DNA of 24,399 nt from CALOBA01 sp942491465 (GTDB lineage Bacteria > Pseudomonadota > Gammaproteobacteria > Chromatiales > Chromatiaceae), in the NCBI GenBank assembly GCA_942491465.1, contig CALOBA010000003.1, forward strand, positions 1 through 24,399, in the 5' to 3' direction. The notes beneath the pieces were generated by a model. The model made no database searches. It was not told where the DNA came from and was given only the letters and a program-made list of their open reading frames with translations. Shown piece by piece: positions 14,926-24,100 of this stretch; the first letter of the stretch is position 1, and every line of letters begins with the position of its first letter. Position numbers and translations under genes: made by a program.

Positions 14926-15271
14926 GGGGGGCTCCGTACTCGATCGAGAGAATGGGGAATCATCCGCCGGTCTCGTCTACATACAGAGCCACAACCAACT
15001 AAGGTCGGCACCATCCCGGACGACATTCACGGATGATGCACGGAGGCGGAGGCGGCATTTCAAGTCGTGCGAACCGGACGAACCGACCGCTGACCCCTAG
15101 AGCCACACCCCCGCCTCGGGCATCAGGATACGCCCTTGGCGGGGGGCTCCGCTACCTGCAAATTCGATGGTAGACCCCGCTTTCTGTGCGGAACAAGATC
15201 CTCTTGGCCGGCGGCAATGACCCTCTTGGCGGCAACCGTTCAGAAATGCGCGCACAGATGCTCGCTTCCCC
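14926..15271. other. Noncoding stretch between IS110 fragment and Avs4-like gene
   Basis: No gene is supported. The first 180 bp or so is the flank upstream of the truncated transposase, where IS110-group bridge RNAs are normally encoded, but I cannot define an element end. The rest is the downstream region of the Avs4-like gene, with no convincing terminator. Confidence 0.5.
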
Positions 15272-18200
15272 TTACCGCGAGCCTTCCTGCACGTTCCATG
15301 TCTCGCCGACAATTTTCCCGCCTTGACTGAAATAGACGCCGCTTACGACTTGCGTAGCCCAGAAGTCACTTGGATTCTCGGCGTAAAGTCCCTTTTCTCC
15401 TGCGACGATCCAGACAACGGCAAGATTCTCGCGATCAAGGAGAGATAGGAATCTGGTTTGCTCGACGAGGGCAGCCGAGGGGCCTGGGTCGGAGACGGAC
15501 GGATCAAAAAACACGCATTCCATTGAGTTGTCCGTATAAATAATGCGGCGTCCGTCCATTAGCTGCAGCCCCATTTTCTGGCACAACCACGCAGACGGCA
15601 TACTGATGCTAACGGTCCGGTCGATGGAGCAATCTTTGCTCCCACTCTCCCAGGAATACTCCGCCGTGGGAATCAACGTAGGCACGGGAATTCCCCGACG
15701 CCAAAATCTCTCCGGCTCACGCCAATGGTTCGAGAAATCTCCGCAAGCTGGATGCCAAGGATACTCACCGAGGAAGAACTCCCCCCACCCGCCGGCCGAC
15801 TCGAATCGGTCGGGGTCCCTCAAGTCTCGTCCCGAGAGGGACTCTGTCAACCTGGAAATATCGTCTTGCCGCACCAGGCAAGATTGGACGCGGAACCAGC
15901 AATCTCGCTGTGTATCTCGATCACGATGGTGATTTTGCCCCCAGTCTTCTCTCCAGTGCGAGAACGACTGCAACACTAACCATGTGTGGCTATCGTTGGG
16001 GCGGTACACTTTGATAAGGGACGGGAAGTCCGGCAGATCTTCCGTGGACCGCACCCATTCGACCTGTCTCTCTCGTTCGGCGGCTTCAAGCCTCAATCCG
16101 AATGGTCGCCACCAGACGGGGGCCTCCCAAACGTCCCATGCACCATGAGATGTTTGGTGAATAAGTAGTGATGGATCGATATCACGCCGCATGATTTGCC
16201 ATGGCCCGTCGTATGGGACGAGTTTCTCGCCGAAACTCCCGCTGAAGTAAAGGTTGTCCGCGAGCCTAGCAAGCAGTTCATGGAACGCTATCCACTGGTA
16301 TTTTTTTCCGATGCGCTCAACACTGGGGCGACTACGATCCACCCTGCCTGCGTAAGATCGTTCGAAGCGCTGGAACCTCCCAGATGTCCAGCCGAGTTCG
16401 TAAGCTCGCTTGCACACCCACCGCTGAGCCCACTTGCGGCTGAAGGCGGCGGGTCGGTTATCAGCGGTACCGGCGATCCAACGGAAATGCTCCCGATCAT
16501 CGGAGGCAAGGCTATCCATGAAAGCCCTGCGAGCTTCCCTGGATCGCTCGCGAACGTCATGGAAATCCTGGATTCGGGAATCCGTTCTGGTGCCTAGGTT
16601 CCGATCACGTAAATCGGTCTTCGTCCCAGACGTGCCTGCGTCTTCGCGTTCTAATCCCGCAACAATTGGTCGGATAACCCCATCCTCAATCGCCGCCGCT
16701 TCCTCGACCTTCAGCGCTTCCTCAAGCAACCTGATCTGCTCGGGGCTACCGGTTTCACGAATCTTCTCGTAGAAGCGCGTCAGCAGTTCCAGTCCCGTGC
16801 GCGGTTTGGCTTCTGTGAGCGGTGTCTCGCACCAATCGTGAACGCGGTTCATCGTGTAGATTCCGAAGTCGCCACCGAACCCGGAAACAGAGGAGACGAT
16901 ATCGCTATGGCCGTCACCCGCAATCTGCTCCAGTTCCTCGTCAGATGGATTCTCGATTGGCCAGGGGCTGCTATAAGGCGGGCGTGCAACGTTTAGGTCC
17001 ACGGAATCGGGAAGACAGCCTACGGCCTCTGCCTTCTCGATGATGCCCCGAGCGCAATCGCGAAGGAGAATATGCGGCGGCGGTGAGCCTTCGCGAAACA
17101 CGAGATCGTAGACCGTGCTGGCCAGATCATTCAACGGTTGTCCACCGTGCTGTTGAAGGGCGACGCCGTAAGCCACAGCGTATAGCCTCTCGCGGACATA
17201 GGGATCGTTGACGGGATCGAACATGCGGACCAGCGGCAGTAGTAGGGCGGGACGTTTCGCGAGCAGGCTCGCCAGGGCCTTTGTCGCCTTGTCGCGCACA
17301 ATCCGGTGGGACGTGGCCAAGAACCACATTAACGCAGTCGCACAGAGTCGTACGCGATCGTCTTCCACCTTCGAGCTATCCGCATCCCACGCCCAGTTGA
17401 TCAACACGTTGATCGGACTCGTCTCCACTTCGACAGCGTCATCGACGAACTGCTCGGCAAGGAAGACTGACCAGAAAGCGTCACGGTCTGCGAGCTCACG
17501 ACGCATCAGGTTCCTGTGTAGGAAGTCCGCATTAAAGGGATGCTCCGGTTCAGTGGCAATCCTGAGCAGCGTCTCTTTAATGACGGTATCGTGCCGCGAC
17601 CTCTGCAGTCGATTCAACCAATATAGCGTTGCATCACCGCACTTCGCCGGATCGCGCCAGAGGATACTCTCAATAAATGCCTCCTCTATGAGCCAGTTCT
17701 CCCGGTGCTGCTCAGGGAGCAGCGCTATCAACTCCCGGTCGCACCGCTCTGGAATCTGAACAGACAGGGCATCAAGGATTCCCGGCTCCGGCCACGATTC
17801 TGGATCGGCAAACAGACGCCCCATCGGCGAACATGGCTCGAAACTCTTTTCCGGCTCTTCACGGTGAAGATGGTCGTCGAGGAGTTTGGCCGCGATGTAA
17901 TGATCGCTGAAGCGCTGGTAAGTGAACCGAATGACGTCAGTGGCGCAGTCTTCACTGTTATCGGCAAAGACCATGTCCTCGGCCAGCGCCCCCTCTTGGA
18001 GAAGGTGAAAGATCAGGCTTTCTCTGTAACCTTGGGCAGGGACAATTTTCTCTAAGAGCGCCTTAGCCTTGTCTCGAGGCACCCACTCAGATTCCTGAGC
18101 GGCCATCTCTCTGGCGAGGGAGAGCATGGCTCGATTCCCGATGTGGTCCAAAGGATCCACGTTCATCCGCTCACACAGCGCGGATTCAAGGCTTTCAAGG

Positions 18201-19873
18201 TAAAACTTGAATATCCGGTTCATTCCCCGCAGACCCTTCGGGAAAACCGTCTCGCCCCGTCTGACCAATGCGTCGGAACAGGTCTTGAGAAACAGCGGGT
18301 TCGCGAACTCTGGCGCCATCAGCGGGGCGCTTGGGCGCTCAATGCCCCGGCGTCCGAGGTACATGTCCGCCGCGCGGTGCTCGTATCCGGCAAATCCGGT
18401 GTGCGTGACCCTGAGCAGTCGCTCGGCGGGAATGGAACTTGGGATTAGGCGCTTGTCGTATCTCGTCCGGCAACTAATGGCTATAGCGACATGCGGAAAC
18501 CGCGAGACCTCCTGCAAAAAACCTGGAAGTCTAGTCTGCCATTGCCCGCTCCCTGGTCCCTCGTTGATCGCATCAATCAGCAGCAGTGTACGGACGCGTG
18601 CCGACTCAGCAGCCGCGTCGAGGGCGCCCAGGAACTCCGCCACTGTGGCCCGCCGAAGATCAAGCTCGGACAAGAAGAAATTCCAGGGATTACCGCTTCC
18701 GACATGCTGACCGAGGAGAAGCAGAGCGGGCCGTCCATCAGCTAGATGTCTGTCTGCTATGTCGCAAAGCAGGTGGGACTTCCCGACGCCGGCTTCGCCG
18801 GTAATTGCGATGGCTCGTGCGTTGGCCGCCAACGTTTCCTTGCCCTCAAGGAAATCCGAGAATTCAGAGAGGGCCGATTCAAGTCGATAGAGGTATTGAC
18901 GGAGATCGCGACGGGAATCACTATCAGGAGAACCGTTGCCGGCGCGATGGCGCTCCACAGACGGTGCGAAGTTGTGTTCCAGTTCGGCGAGCGCTTGCTG
19001 CAGTTCCCCGCATGCTGCGGTCAACGTTTGTGTCGGTAGTCCGTCGCGAACAGTCGCTGACGCCCCGGAAAGACGGTTAAGCGCGGTTCGAGCTTTTTCC
19101 TCGTATGCCCCTGGCAAGTCCGGAAGCTCGTTGTTCTCTTTTCCCGAAAAGGCTTTCAGGTGCGACCCAAACTTGCTGGCTGCGTCTAGCACATGCCGGT
19201 GTGCTACTTCAACCTTGTGTAGATATTGCGGTGTAACAGCGAGTCCATCGAAGACCATCGAGATCGGTAACTCAATGTTCAGTTCCGGCGTATAGCGCTC
19301 ACCGATGTTCGCTATCGCGTGCTCGACCATCCGCCGGAACCATCCGATTCCGAGAATTGCTGTGTCGAACCAATAGAGTGTCCGACCGCTGTATTGAGGA
19401 TCATCCCTTGTCAGACGTGTCACGAGTTCGTGCTGCCCCCAAAGCCCGAATTCCACCCGCATGCCAAGATCCCTTGCCCATTTTTCCCACTTCGCAACCC
19501 GAGAGTCCCAACATGCGCGCTGCGAAAACGTGTTCTGCACACGCTGTTCTGAAAGGTCGATGGGCAAGCAGACCGTGTAGCGGCGCAGAGCACGATGCTT
19601 TTTCAGCGCGGTTCCGACCGAATCGTCAATCTGTTGCCACTGGGACTTTCCCAGCTTGAAGAAGTACTTCGCCTGCCAGGCATGCTCGGTACCGTCGCCA
19701 AGCCGCCAGTAGCATTCAACGCCCGCATCACCGCCGCTACCTTCTTTTCGGACGAATTCCGCATCGTCCGAAGGAGGCTCCAAACCTGCGAGTTGGCAAC
19801 ATACTTCCTCGAACCCGTTGTTGCGAGATCCGCGATACGGGCGAATACGTTCAAAGTTGATATCAACCGGCAC
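15272..19873 (-). CDS. avs4: Avs4-like antiviral STAND NTPase with N-terminal Mrr/PD-(D/E)XK-like nuclease
   Basis: A protein of 1533 residues. Residues 1-170 form a restriction-endonuclease-like domain: FEEVCCQLAG, the D of GGDAGVEC (47-54) and the QAK of WQAKYF (66-71). A P-loop NTPase follows with Walker A GEAGVGKS (359-366), Walker B LLLIDAINEG (430-439) and the STAND-type RFTYQRFSDHYIA segment. The remaining 800 or so residues are probably the helical sensor and include KKYQWIAFHELLARLADN. Domain order and length match Avs4 (AVAST type IV), whose members bind phage portal proteins, oligomerise and cut DNA to abort infection. The start is GTG with GAGG 5 nt upstream. The gene is visibly poorer in GC than its neighbours, which fits transfer. 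Subfamily assignment rests on memory of conserved motifs, and the target here is unknown. Confidence 0.78.
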   Translation of the reverse strand: MPVDINFERIRPYRGSRNNGFEEVCCQLAGLEPPSDDAEFVRKEGSGGDAGVECYWRLGDGTEHAWQAKYFFKLGKSQWQQIDDSVGTALKKHRALRRYTVCLPIDLSEQRVQNTFSQRACWDSRVAKWEKWARDLGMRVEFGLWGQHELVTRLTRDDPQYSGRTLYWFDTAILGIGWFRRMVEHAIANIGERYTPELNIELPISMVFDGLAVTPQYLHKVEVAHRHVLDAASKFGSHLKAFSGKENNELPDLPGAYEEKARTALNRLSGASATVRDGLPTQTLTAACGELQQALAELEHNFAPSVERHRAGNGSPDSDSRRDLRQYLYRLESALSEFSDFLEGKETLAANARAIAITGEAGVGKSHLLCDIADRHLADGRPALLLLGQHVGSGNPWNFFLSELDLRRATVAEFLGALDAAAESARVRTLLLIDAINEGPGSGQWQTRLPGFLQEVSRFPHVAIAISCRTRYDKRLIPSSIPAERLLRVTHTGFAGYEHRAADMYLGRRGIERPSAPLMAPEFANPLFLKTCSDALVRRGETVFPKGLRGMNRIFKFYLESLESALCERMNVDPLDHIGNRAMLSLAREMAAQESEWVPRDKAKALLEKIVPAQGYRESLIFHLLQEGALAEDMVFADNSEDCATDVIRFTYQRFSDHYIAAKLLDDHLHREEPEKSFEPCSPMGRLFADPESWPEPGILDALSVQIPERCDRELIALLPEQHRENWLIEEAFIESILWRDPAKCGDATLYWLNRLQRSRHDTVIKETLLRIATEPEHPFNADFLHRNLMRRELADRDAFWSVFLAEQFVDDAVEVETSPINVLINWAWDADSSKVEDDRVRLCATALMWFLATSHRIVRDKATKALASLLAKRPALLLPLVRMFDPVNDPYVRERLYAVAYGVALQQHGGQPLNDLASTVYDLVFREGSPPPHILLRDCARGIIEKAEAVGCLPDSVDLNVARPPYSSPWPIENPSDEELEQIAGDGHSDIVSSVSGFGGDFGIYTMNRVHDWCETPLTEAKPRTGLELLTRFYEKIRETGSPEQIRLLEEALKVEEAAAIEDGVIRPIVAGLEREDAGTSGTKTDLRDRNLGTRTDSRIQDFHDVRERSREARRAFMDSLASDDREHFRWIAGTADNRPAAFSRKWAQRWVCKRAYELGWTSGRFQRFERSYAGRVDRSRPSVERIGKKYQWIAFHELLARLADNLYFSGSFGEKLVPYDGPWQIMRRDIDPSLLIHQTSHGAWDVWEAPVWWRPFGLRLEAAERERQVEWVRSTEDLPDFPSLIKVYRPNDSHTWLVLQSFSHWREDWGQNHHRDRDTQRDCWFRVQSCLVRQDDISRLTESLSGRDLRDPDRFESAGGWGEFFLGEYPWHPACGDFSNHWREPERFWRRGIPVPTLIPTAEYSWESGSKDCSIDRTVSISMPSAWLCQKMGLQLMDGRRIIYTDNSMECVFFDPSVSDPGPSAALVEQTRFLSLLDRENLAVVWIVAGEKGLYAENPSDFWATQVVSGVYFSQGGKIVGETWNVQEGSR

Positions 19874-20145
19874 ATCAGCCTCTCGTTGGCCTTAGCGTTC
19901 GCGTCACAGTGTACTGATCCGTCGGACGTCTAAAGCGAGGACGCAGGTCAATCCAGGCTAAGCGCGGAGCAGGTGCCCCCCAGCCGGAGACTCAGCGATG
20001 GTGGGCGGAACACACAAGGAAATGCGGAACAGACCACGAAAAATCTGGGCGACCGCGATGAAAGTATACGAAATTTGGGCGGAGCCTAGCCCAGTCGGTA
20101 CCCGACGCTCGTGGAGGAGACTGCGCGTTCATCTGCTGTCATACG
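19874..20145. other. Intergenic region upstream of the Avs4-like gene
   Basis: It carries the Avs4-like ribosome-binding site and presumably its promoter. TTTAGA and TACACT on the minus strand lie 15 bp apart, a poor match. No second gene, repeat or RNA is recognised. Confidence 0.4.
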
Positions 20146-20496
20146 TCATTGGTGGTCGGACTCCGTCAAGTCCATCCCGCGGATGATGCCGAGCAGTTCA
20201 TCTCGGGAGATGTCGGACTGGTCCGACTTGGAGTAGATTGAGATCAAAAGCACCTCGTCGGGCCTGGTGAGGTAGTAGATGATCCGATAGCCGCCGCTGG
20301 TCCCCCGCGATGCGTCGGTGTTCGGGGCGCGGACCTTGAACAGGATGTGATCGACACCGGGTACACGGGTGCCGGGTGTTTCGCCGGCCTGAAGACGGTG
20401 GATGATCGGCTGTACATCGTTGCGGATTCGTCTGTAGCGGCGGCTTAAGCGTTTGAGCTGCCGTTTGAATGCATCGGTGTACCCTATGGTGGCCAC
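20146..20496 (-). CDS. RelE/ParE-superfamily toxin
   Basis: A 116-residue protein beginning VATIGYTDAFKRQLKRLSRR from a GTG at 20496, one nucleotide after the antitoxin stop, so translation is coupled. The RelE/ParE fold pattern is seen in the basic N-terminal helices, ILFKVRAPNT, GGYRIIYYL and VLLISIYSKSDQSDIS. Such toxins cut ribosome-bound mRNA or poison gyrase; which applies cannot be decided. Length is normal. The open frame extends upstream through the antitoxin gene, but that extension is not family-like, which supports the GTG. Confidence 0.88.
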   Translation of the reverse strand: MATIGYTDAFKRQLKRLSRRYRRIRNDVQPIIHRLQAGETPGTRVPGVDHILFKVRAPNTDASRGTSGGYRIIYYLTRPDEVLLISIYSKSDQSDISRDELLGIIRGMDLTESDHQ

Positions 20497-20497
20497 G

Positions 20498-20728
20498 TTA
20501 GTCGGCGTCGATGCCATCCCAGAGGGTGTCAACGGGCTGCAAACGACCGGCTTGGACATCGCGCCAGCCCTCGCGGAAGGACTCGGCGGCGCTCGGCCAC
20601 GGCTCGTCATCCTCGATGCCTTCGCGGAAGGAGTGGACGAGGCGCAGCAGGAGTGGCCGATAGCGCTCGGGGGTTCGCTCGATCTCGGCGTGGAGCTGCG
20701 AGGTGATCTGCTCGGCGGTCATGTTCAT
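20498..20728 (-). CDS. Putative antitoxin of the RelE/ParE-type module
   Basis: A 76-residue acidic protein (MNMTAEQITSQLHAEIERTP, then FREGIEDDEPWPSAAESFRE and GWRDVQAGRLQPVDTLWDGI). The C-terminal half with FREGWRDVQAG is typical of small antitoxins placed directly before RelE-like toxins. No DNA-binding fold is obvious, so autoregulation is uncertain. The start at 20728 has only a weak upstream AAAAG; an alternative ATG is two codons later. Position and coupling carry most of the call. Confidence 0.72.
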   Translation of the reverse strand: MNMTAEQITSQLHAEIERTPERYRPLLLRLVHSFREGIEDDEPWPSAAESFREGWRDVQAGRLQPVDTLWDGIDAD

Positions 20729-20808
20729 CTTTTGCTTACGCTCTGGCAGTCTCGCAGACCGCTGTCTCGTAAAGTTGCTTTGCCGCAGAGTGTAGTTGAT
20801 GTGCTGGG

Positions 20809-20833
20809 AAAAAAAGCGGCCCGCGGGCCGCTT
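20809..20833 (-). terminator. Intrinsic terminator, minus strand
   Basis: AAGCGGCCCG (20814-20823) is perfectly inverted as CGGGCCGCTT (20824-20833). On the minus strand the stem is followed by seven T residues (the A run at 20809-20815). It would stop transcripts from the mscK-like gene and insulate the toxin-antitoxin module downstream. Confidence 0.85.
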
Positions 20834-20945
20834 CCTCAAGGTCCAGCGTCCGGCAGCGCTCCCGACGCCGCCGCCGGTCAGCGGGGTAGATCACTCGCCC
20901 CCATCAACCACTCGTCAACAGCCCGCGCACATTGGCGCCCCTCGG

Positions 20946-20973
20946 GAATTACGGTGACAGAGAATTACGGTGA
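20946..20973. repeat. Tandem pair of GAATTACGGTGA
   Basis: Two identical 12-mers start at 20946 and 20962, separated by CAGA. The motif resembles short noncoding repeats associated with REP-linked tyrosine transposases in gammaproteobacteria (from memory). No such transposase is nearby. Confidence 0.6.
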
Positions 20974-21103
20974 GAATTTACTAAATGCACCGAATACAGC
21001 TCGCAGCTCGCGGATAATCCGCCTCGCCGCCGCTCGGCGCATCCAACTCGCCGCCGCCGGTTGGCCGCCGGCGCAGCCGACCCGCTCCCGCGCACCTCCC
21101 GTC

Positions 21104-24100
21104 TCATGTCTCACCCGCACCCTCAGGCTGGCTCGGCCCGGCCGTGTGCCGCAGCTCCACCTGCAGCGGTCGGCTCGTATCCAGATGCAGGTCGCGCTGG
21201 GGGAAGGCGATGACGATGCCGGCGGCGTTGAACTTGTCGTTGATGGCCTGGTTCAGCGCGCTGATGGTCGGGAAGCGCAGATCGGTCGAGTCGACGAAAC
21301 AGCGCAGCAGCAGCCCCAGGGCGTTGTCGCCGAAGGCCTCGAAGATGACCGATGGGGCCGGGTTCTCCAGCACGTTCTCGTTCTGCCGGGCGGCCTCTTC
21401 GAGCAGGTGCATGGCCTGGCGCACGTCGGAGCCGTAGGCGATGCCCACCGAGAGGATGACCCGCGTCGTTTGGTCCGACAGGGACCAGTTGAGCAGGCGA
21501 CCGGTGATGAACTCCTTGTTCGGCACCAGCAGCTCCTTGCCGTCCCAGTTGCGGATGGTGGTCGCGCGGCTGCGGATCCTGGTCACCACGCCGTCGGTAT
21601 CACCAACGGTGATCACGTCGCCGATGCGGATGGGGCGCTCGAACAGGACGATGATGCCGCTGATGAAGTTGGCGACGATCTCCTGCAGGCCGAAGCCGAT
21701 GCCCACGCCCAGGGCGGCGACCAGCCACTGCAGCTGCGACCAGTCGGTGCCGAGGGTCTTAAACACCAGCGCGGCGCCAACGGTGACGATGACGTAGTTG
21801 GTCAGGGTGGTGACGGTGTAGCGGCTGCCCGCGGACATCTCGGAGAGCTTGAGCAGGATGATCTCCAGCACCGCCGGCAGCTGCTTGGCGAGCACCACGG
21901 TGATGGCGGCATAGAACAGGGCCAGCGCGAGACTGGCCAGGGTGACGGGCAGAACCTGCGCCGCGCCGTCGACCGTGACGGTGTGATGCCACAGGGTGAT
22001 CTGGTCGAGGATGCGCAGGGCCGGAAACAGCTCCGACCAGAGCAGCCACAGACCGAAGAATCCGTACAACAGAAGGGCGGTGTTGACCAGCTTGCGGCTC
22101 GTGTCGCTGAGGGCGACCAGGTCGACCTCCGCCTCTTCGGCGTCGAAGGAGCTGCCTTCCTCGCCGACGTGCGGTGCGGTTTCGGAGCGCCGCTCCGCCT
22201 TCTCGGCCCGGCGCCGCTCCATCGCCGCATCGAATGCGAGTCGCCGACGCGCGACCAGCAGCCAGCGCTGCCCCAGCGCCGCCAACAGGATCAGCTCCAC
22301 CAGGAACCAGGCGGTATCCAGCAGCAGAACGGTCAAGGTGCCCGCGGTGTAGAGATAACCCAACAGGGCCAGTACCCCCAGCGCGATGGGATAGACCACC
22401 AGCAGCGGATACCAGAGCCGTTGCAGTTGCTTGAAGGTCCGCCGCTGCCGATGACGCGCGTACTCCGCCAAGACCCCTCGCCGCGGGTGCAGCAACCGCG
22501 CGAAGGCGACGGCCAGGGAGCCCATCGCGATCAGCGAGGGGATCATCCCGAGCGCCCAGCCGGCGTCGAGGGGATCTAGTCTCGTGGCGACCATGGCCGC
22601 GAGCGCGGCAGGCAGGAAGATCCAGCTCAGCTGCTGGAGCTGCGAGCGCAGCAGCCGCAGACTGGGCTCGGGCCAGCGCAAGTGCGCGGCGGCGAGCCCG
22701 TCTTTCATGCAGATCAGGCGGAACAGGCGCAGCCAGTAGAACTGAATCGCGAAAGCGAGCAGCGCAGCACCCACCGCGGTGGTGAAGTCCGTGGCCTCGG
22801 CCGACACCCCGAGCTGCCAGCCGGTCGCCGCCACCAGCAGCGGCCAGGGTGCGACCGCGATCGCCGTCAGGCCGAGGGCCAAGAGCGTGTAGCCGAAGTG
22901 GTCGGTGGTCGGCTTGCCGAGCTTGTGGTTCAGGCCCCGAATCATCGCAATCAGGCGCCCGCGGCCCCACAGCGACAGGGCGAGCAGCGCCGCGAGCAGG
23001 GCGTAGATCGGGGAGTGCGTTGCCTGATAGCTGATCGTCCGCGCCACCTGGCGCCAACCTGCGGGTGACAAGACCCGCCCCATTTGCACCGCCATGGCGC
23101 TGGCCTGGTCGAGCTGGAACAGCGAGGTATTGCGCACCCACAGCAGGTGCTCGTCGAGGAAGGCGTCGTAGTCCGCGACCGCATCCAGCAGCCGCTGCTG
23201 GGCCGTTTCCAGCTCGCCGAGCCGGCGCAGGTGGTCGTCGTCGGCCGCGACGGCCTTCTCCAACAACTCCCTGCGATCGACCGCGAGCTCGCGCAGCTGC
23301 CGGCGCAACAGTGGCGTGGGTCCCTCGGTCGCCCCGGCGTCCGCCCCGGCCATCAGCTCGGCCAGGTAGTCGTCCAGCTCCAGCAGCCGGTTCTCCTCCT
23401 CCCAGTGGCGCAGGCGCCGCACGCCGATCTCGGCGGCTGTGTCCTCCCGTGCCCGGGCGGCGCGGCGGTAGTCGACCAAGTCGGGCAGGGCATGGCGCTG
23501 CTGTTGGAGCAGCCGCCCCAGCTCCTGGCTCAGGCCGCCGATCGCGACGGTGTCCCTGGCGCTCTTGAACTGGGTCTCGATGCGGCGCGCCAACTTGTCG
23601 GTCTGCTCCTTCTGTTCGGCCAGCGCATTCTGCCCTGGCGCCGCCTGTACCAGCGCCTCGGACAGCGCCGCATTGCGCTCGGCGAGACCCAGCACCAAGG
23701 GGTGCTTGCCCTGCGCCTCGCGCCGGGTCGCCTCGGCCGCGGCCAGCGCCTGCTCCGCCTCCTGCTGGCGCTTGCGCCCGACCAGCGCCTCGAGCAGCTG
23801 CACGCGGGCACCCACCCACTCGACGCTGGCGGTTGCCTTGTCCCGCTTGGCCTTGAGCAGGTCGAGCCGCGCGGGCTGACTCAGCAGCTCCTGGTCGAGC
23901 TGTTTGATCTCGGCGCTCAACGCATCGGAACCGGTCTCCAGCGCCCAGCGCCTGGCCTCGGACGTGGCCGGGCCCTCGTCGGCGGGGGGTGGCAGCTGCA
24001 GCTGGGTCGCGACCTCATCCTGTTGCAGCTTGGCCTCGGTGAGGCGTTGCCGGATCAGCGCCGGGCGGGCTGCCTCCTCGTCGAGCCGCTGCTCGAAGTC

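Larger units (their letters stand above)
20729..21103. other. Intergenic region between mscK and the toxin-antitoxin module
   Basis: No gene is supported. It contains a minus-strand terminator, a repeated GAATTACGGTGA motif, and GC-rich sequence with CGCCGCCG runs after the mscK stop. Confidence 0.6.

Noticed and set aside
20453..22579. A 708-residue plus-strand frame over the toxin-antitoxin genes and mscK 3' end
   Set aside because: It is a shadow of minus-strand genes and runs through a terminator hairpin and intergenic repeats.
21759..23819. A 686-residue frame on the minus strand, overlapping mscK in another frame
   Set aside because: Arg/Gly/Ala-rich alternative frame of the real channel gene with no motif of its own.
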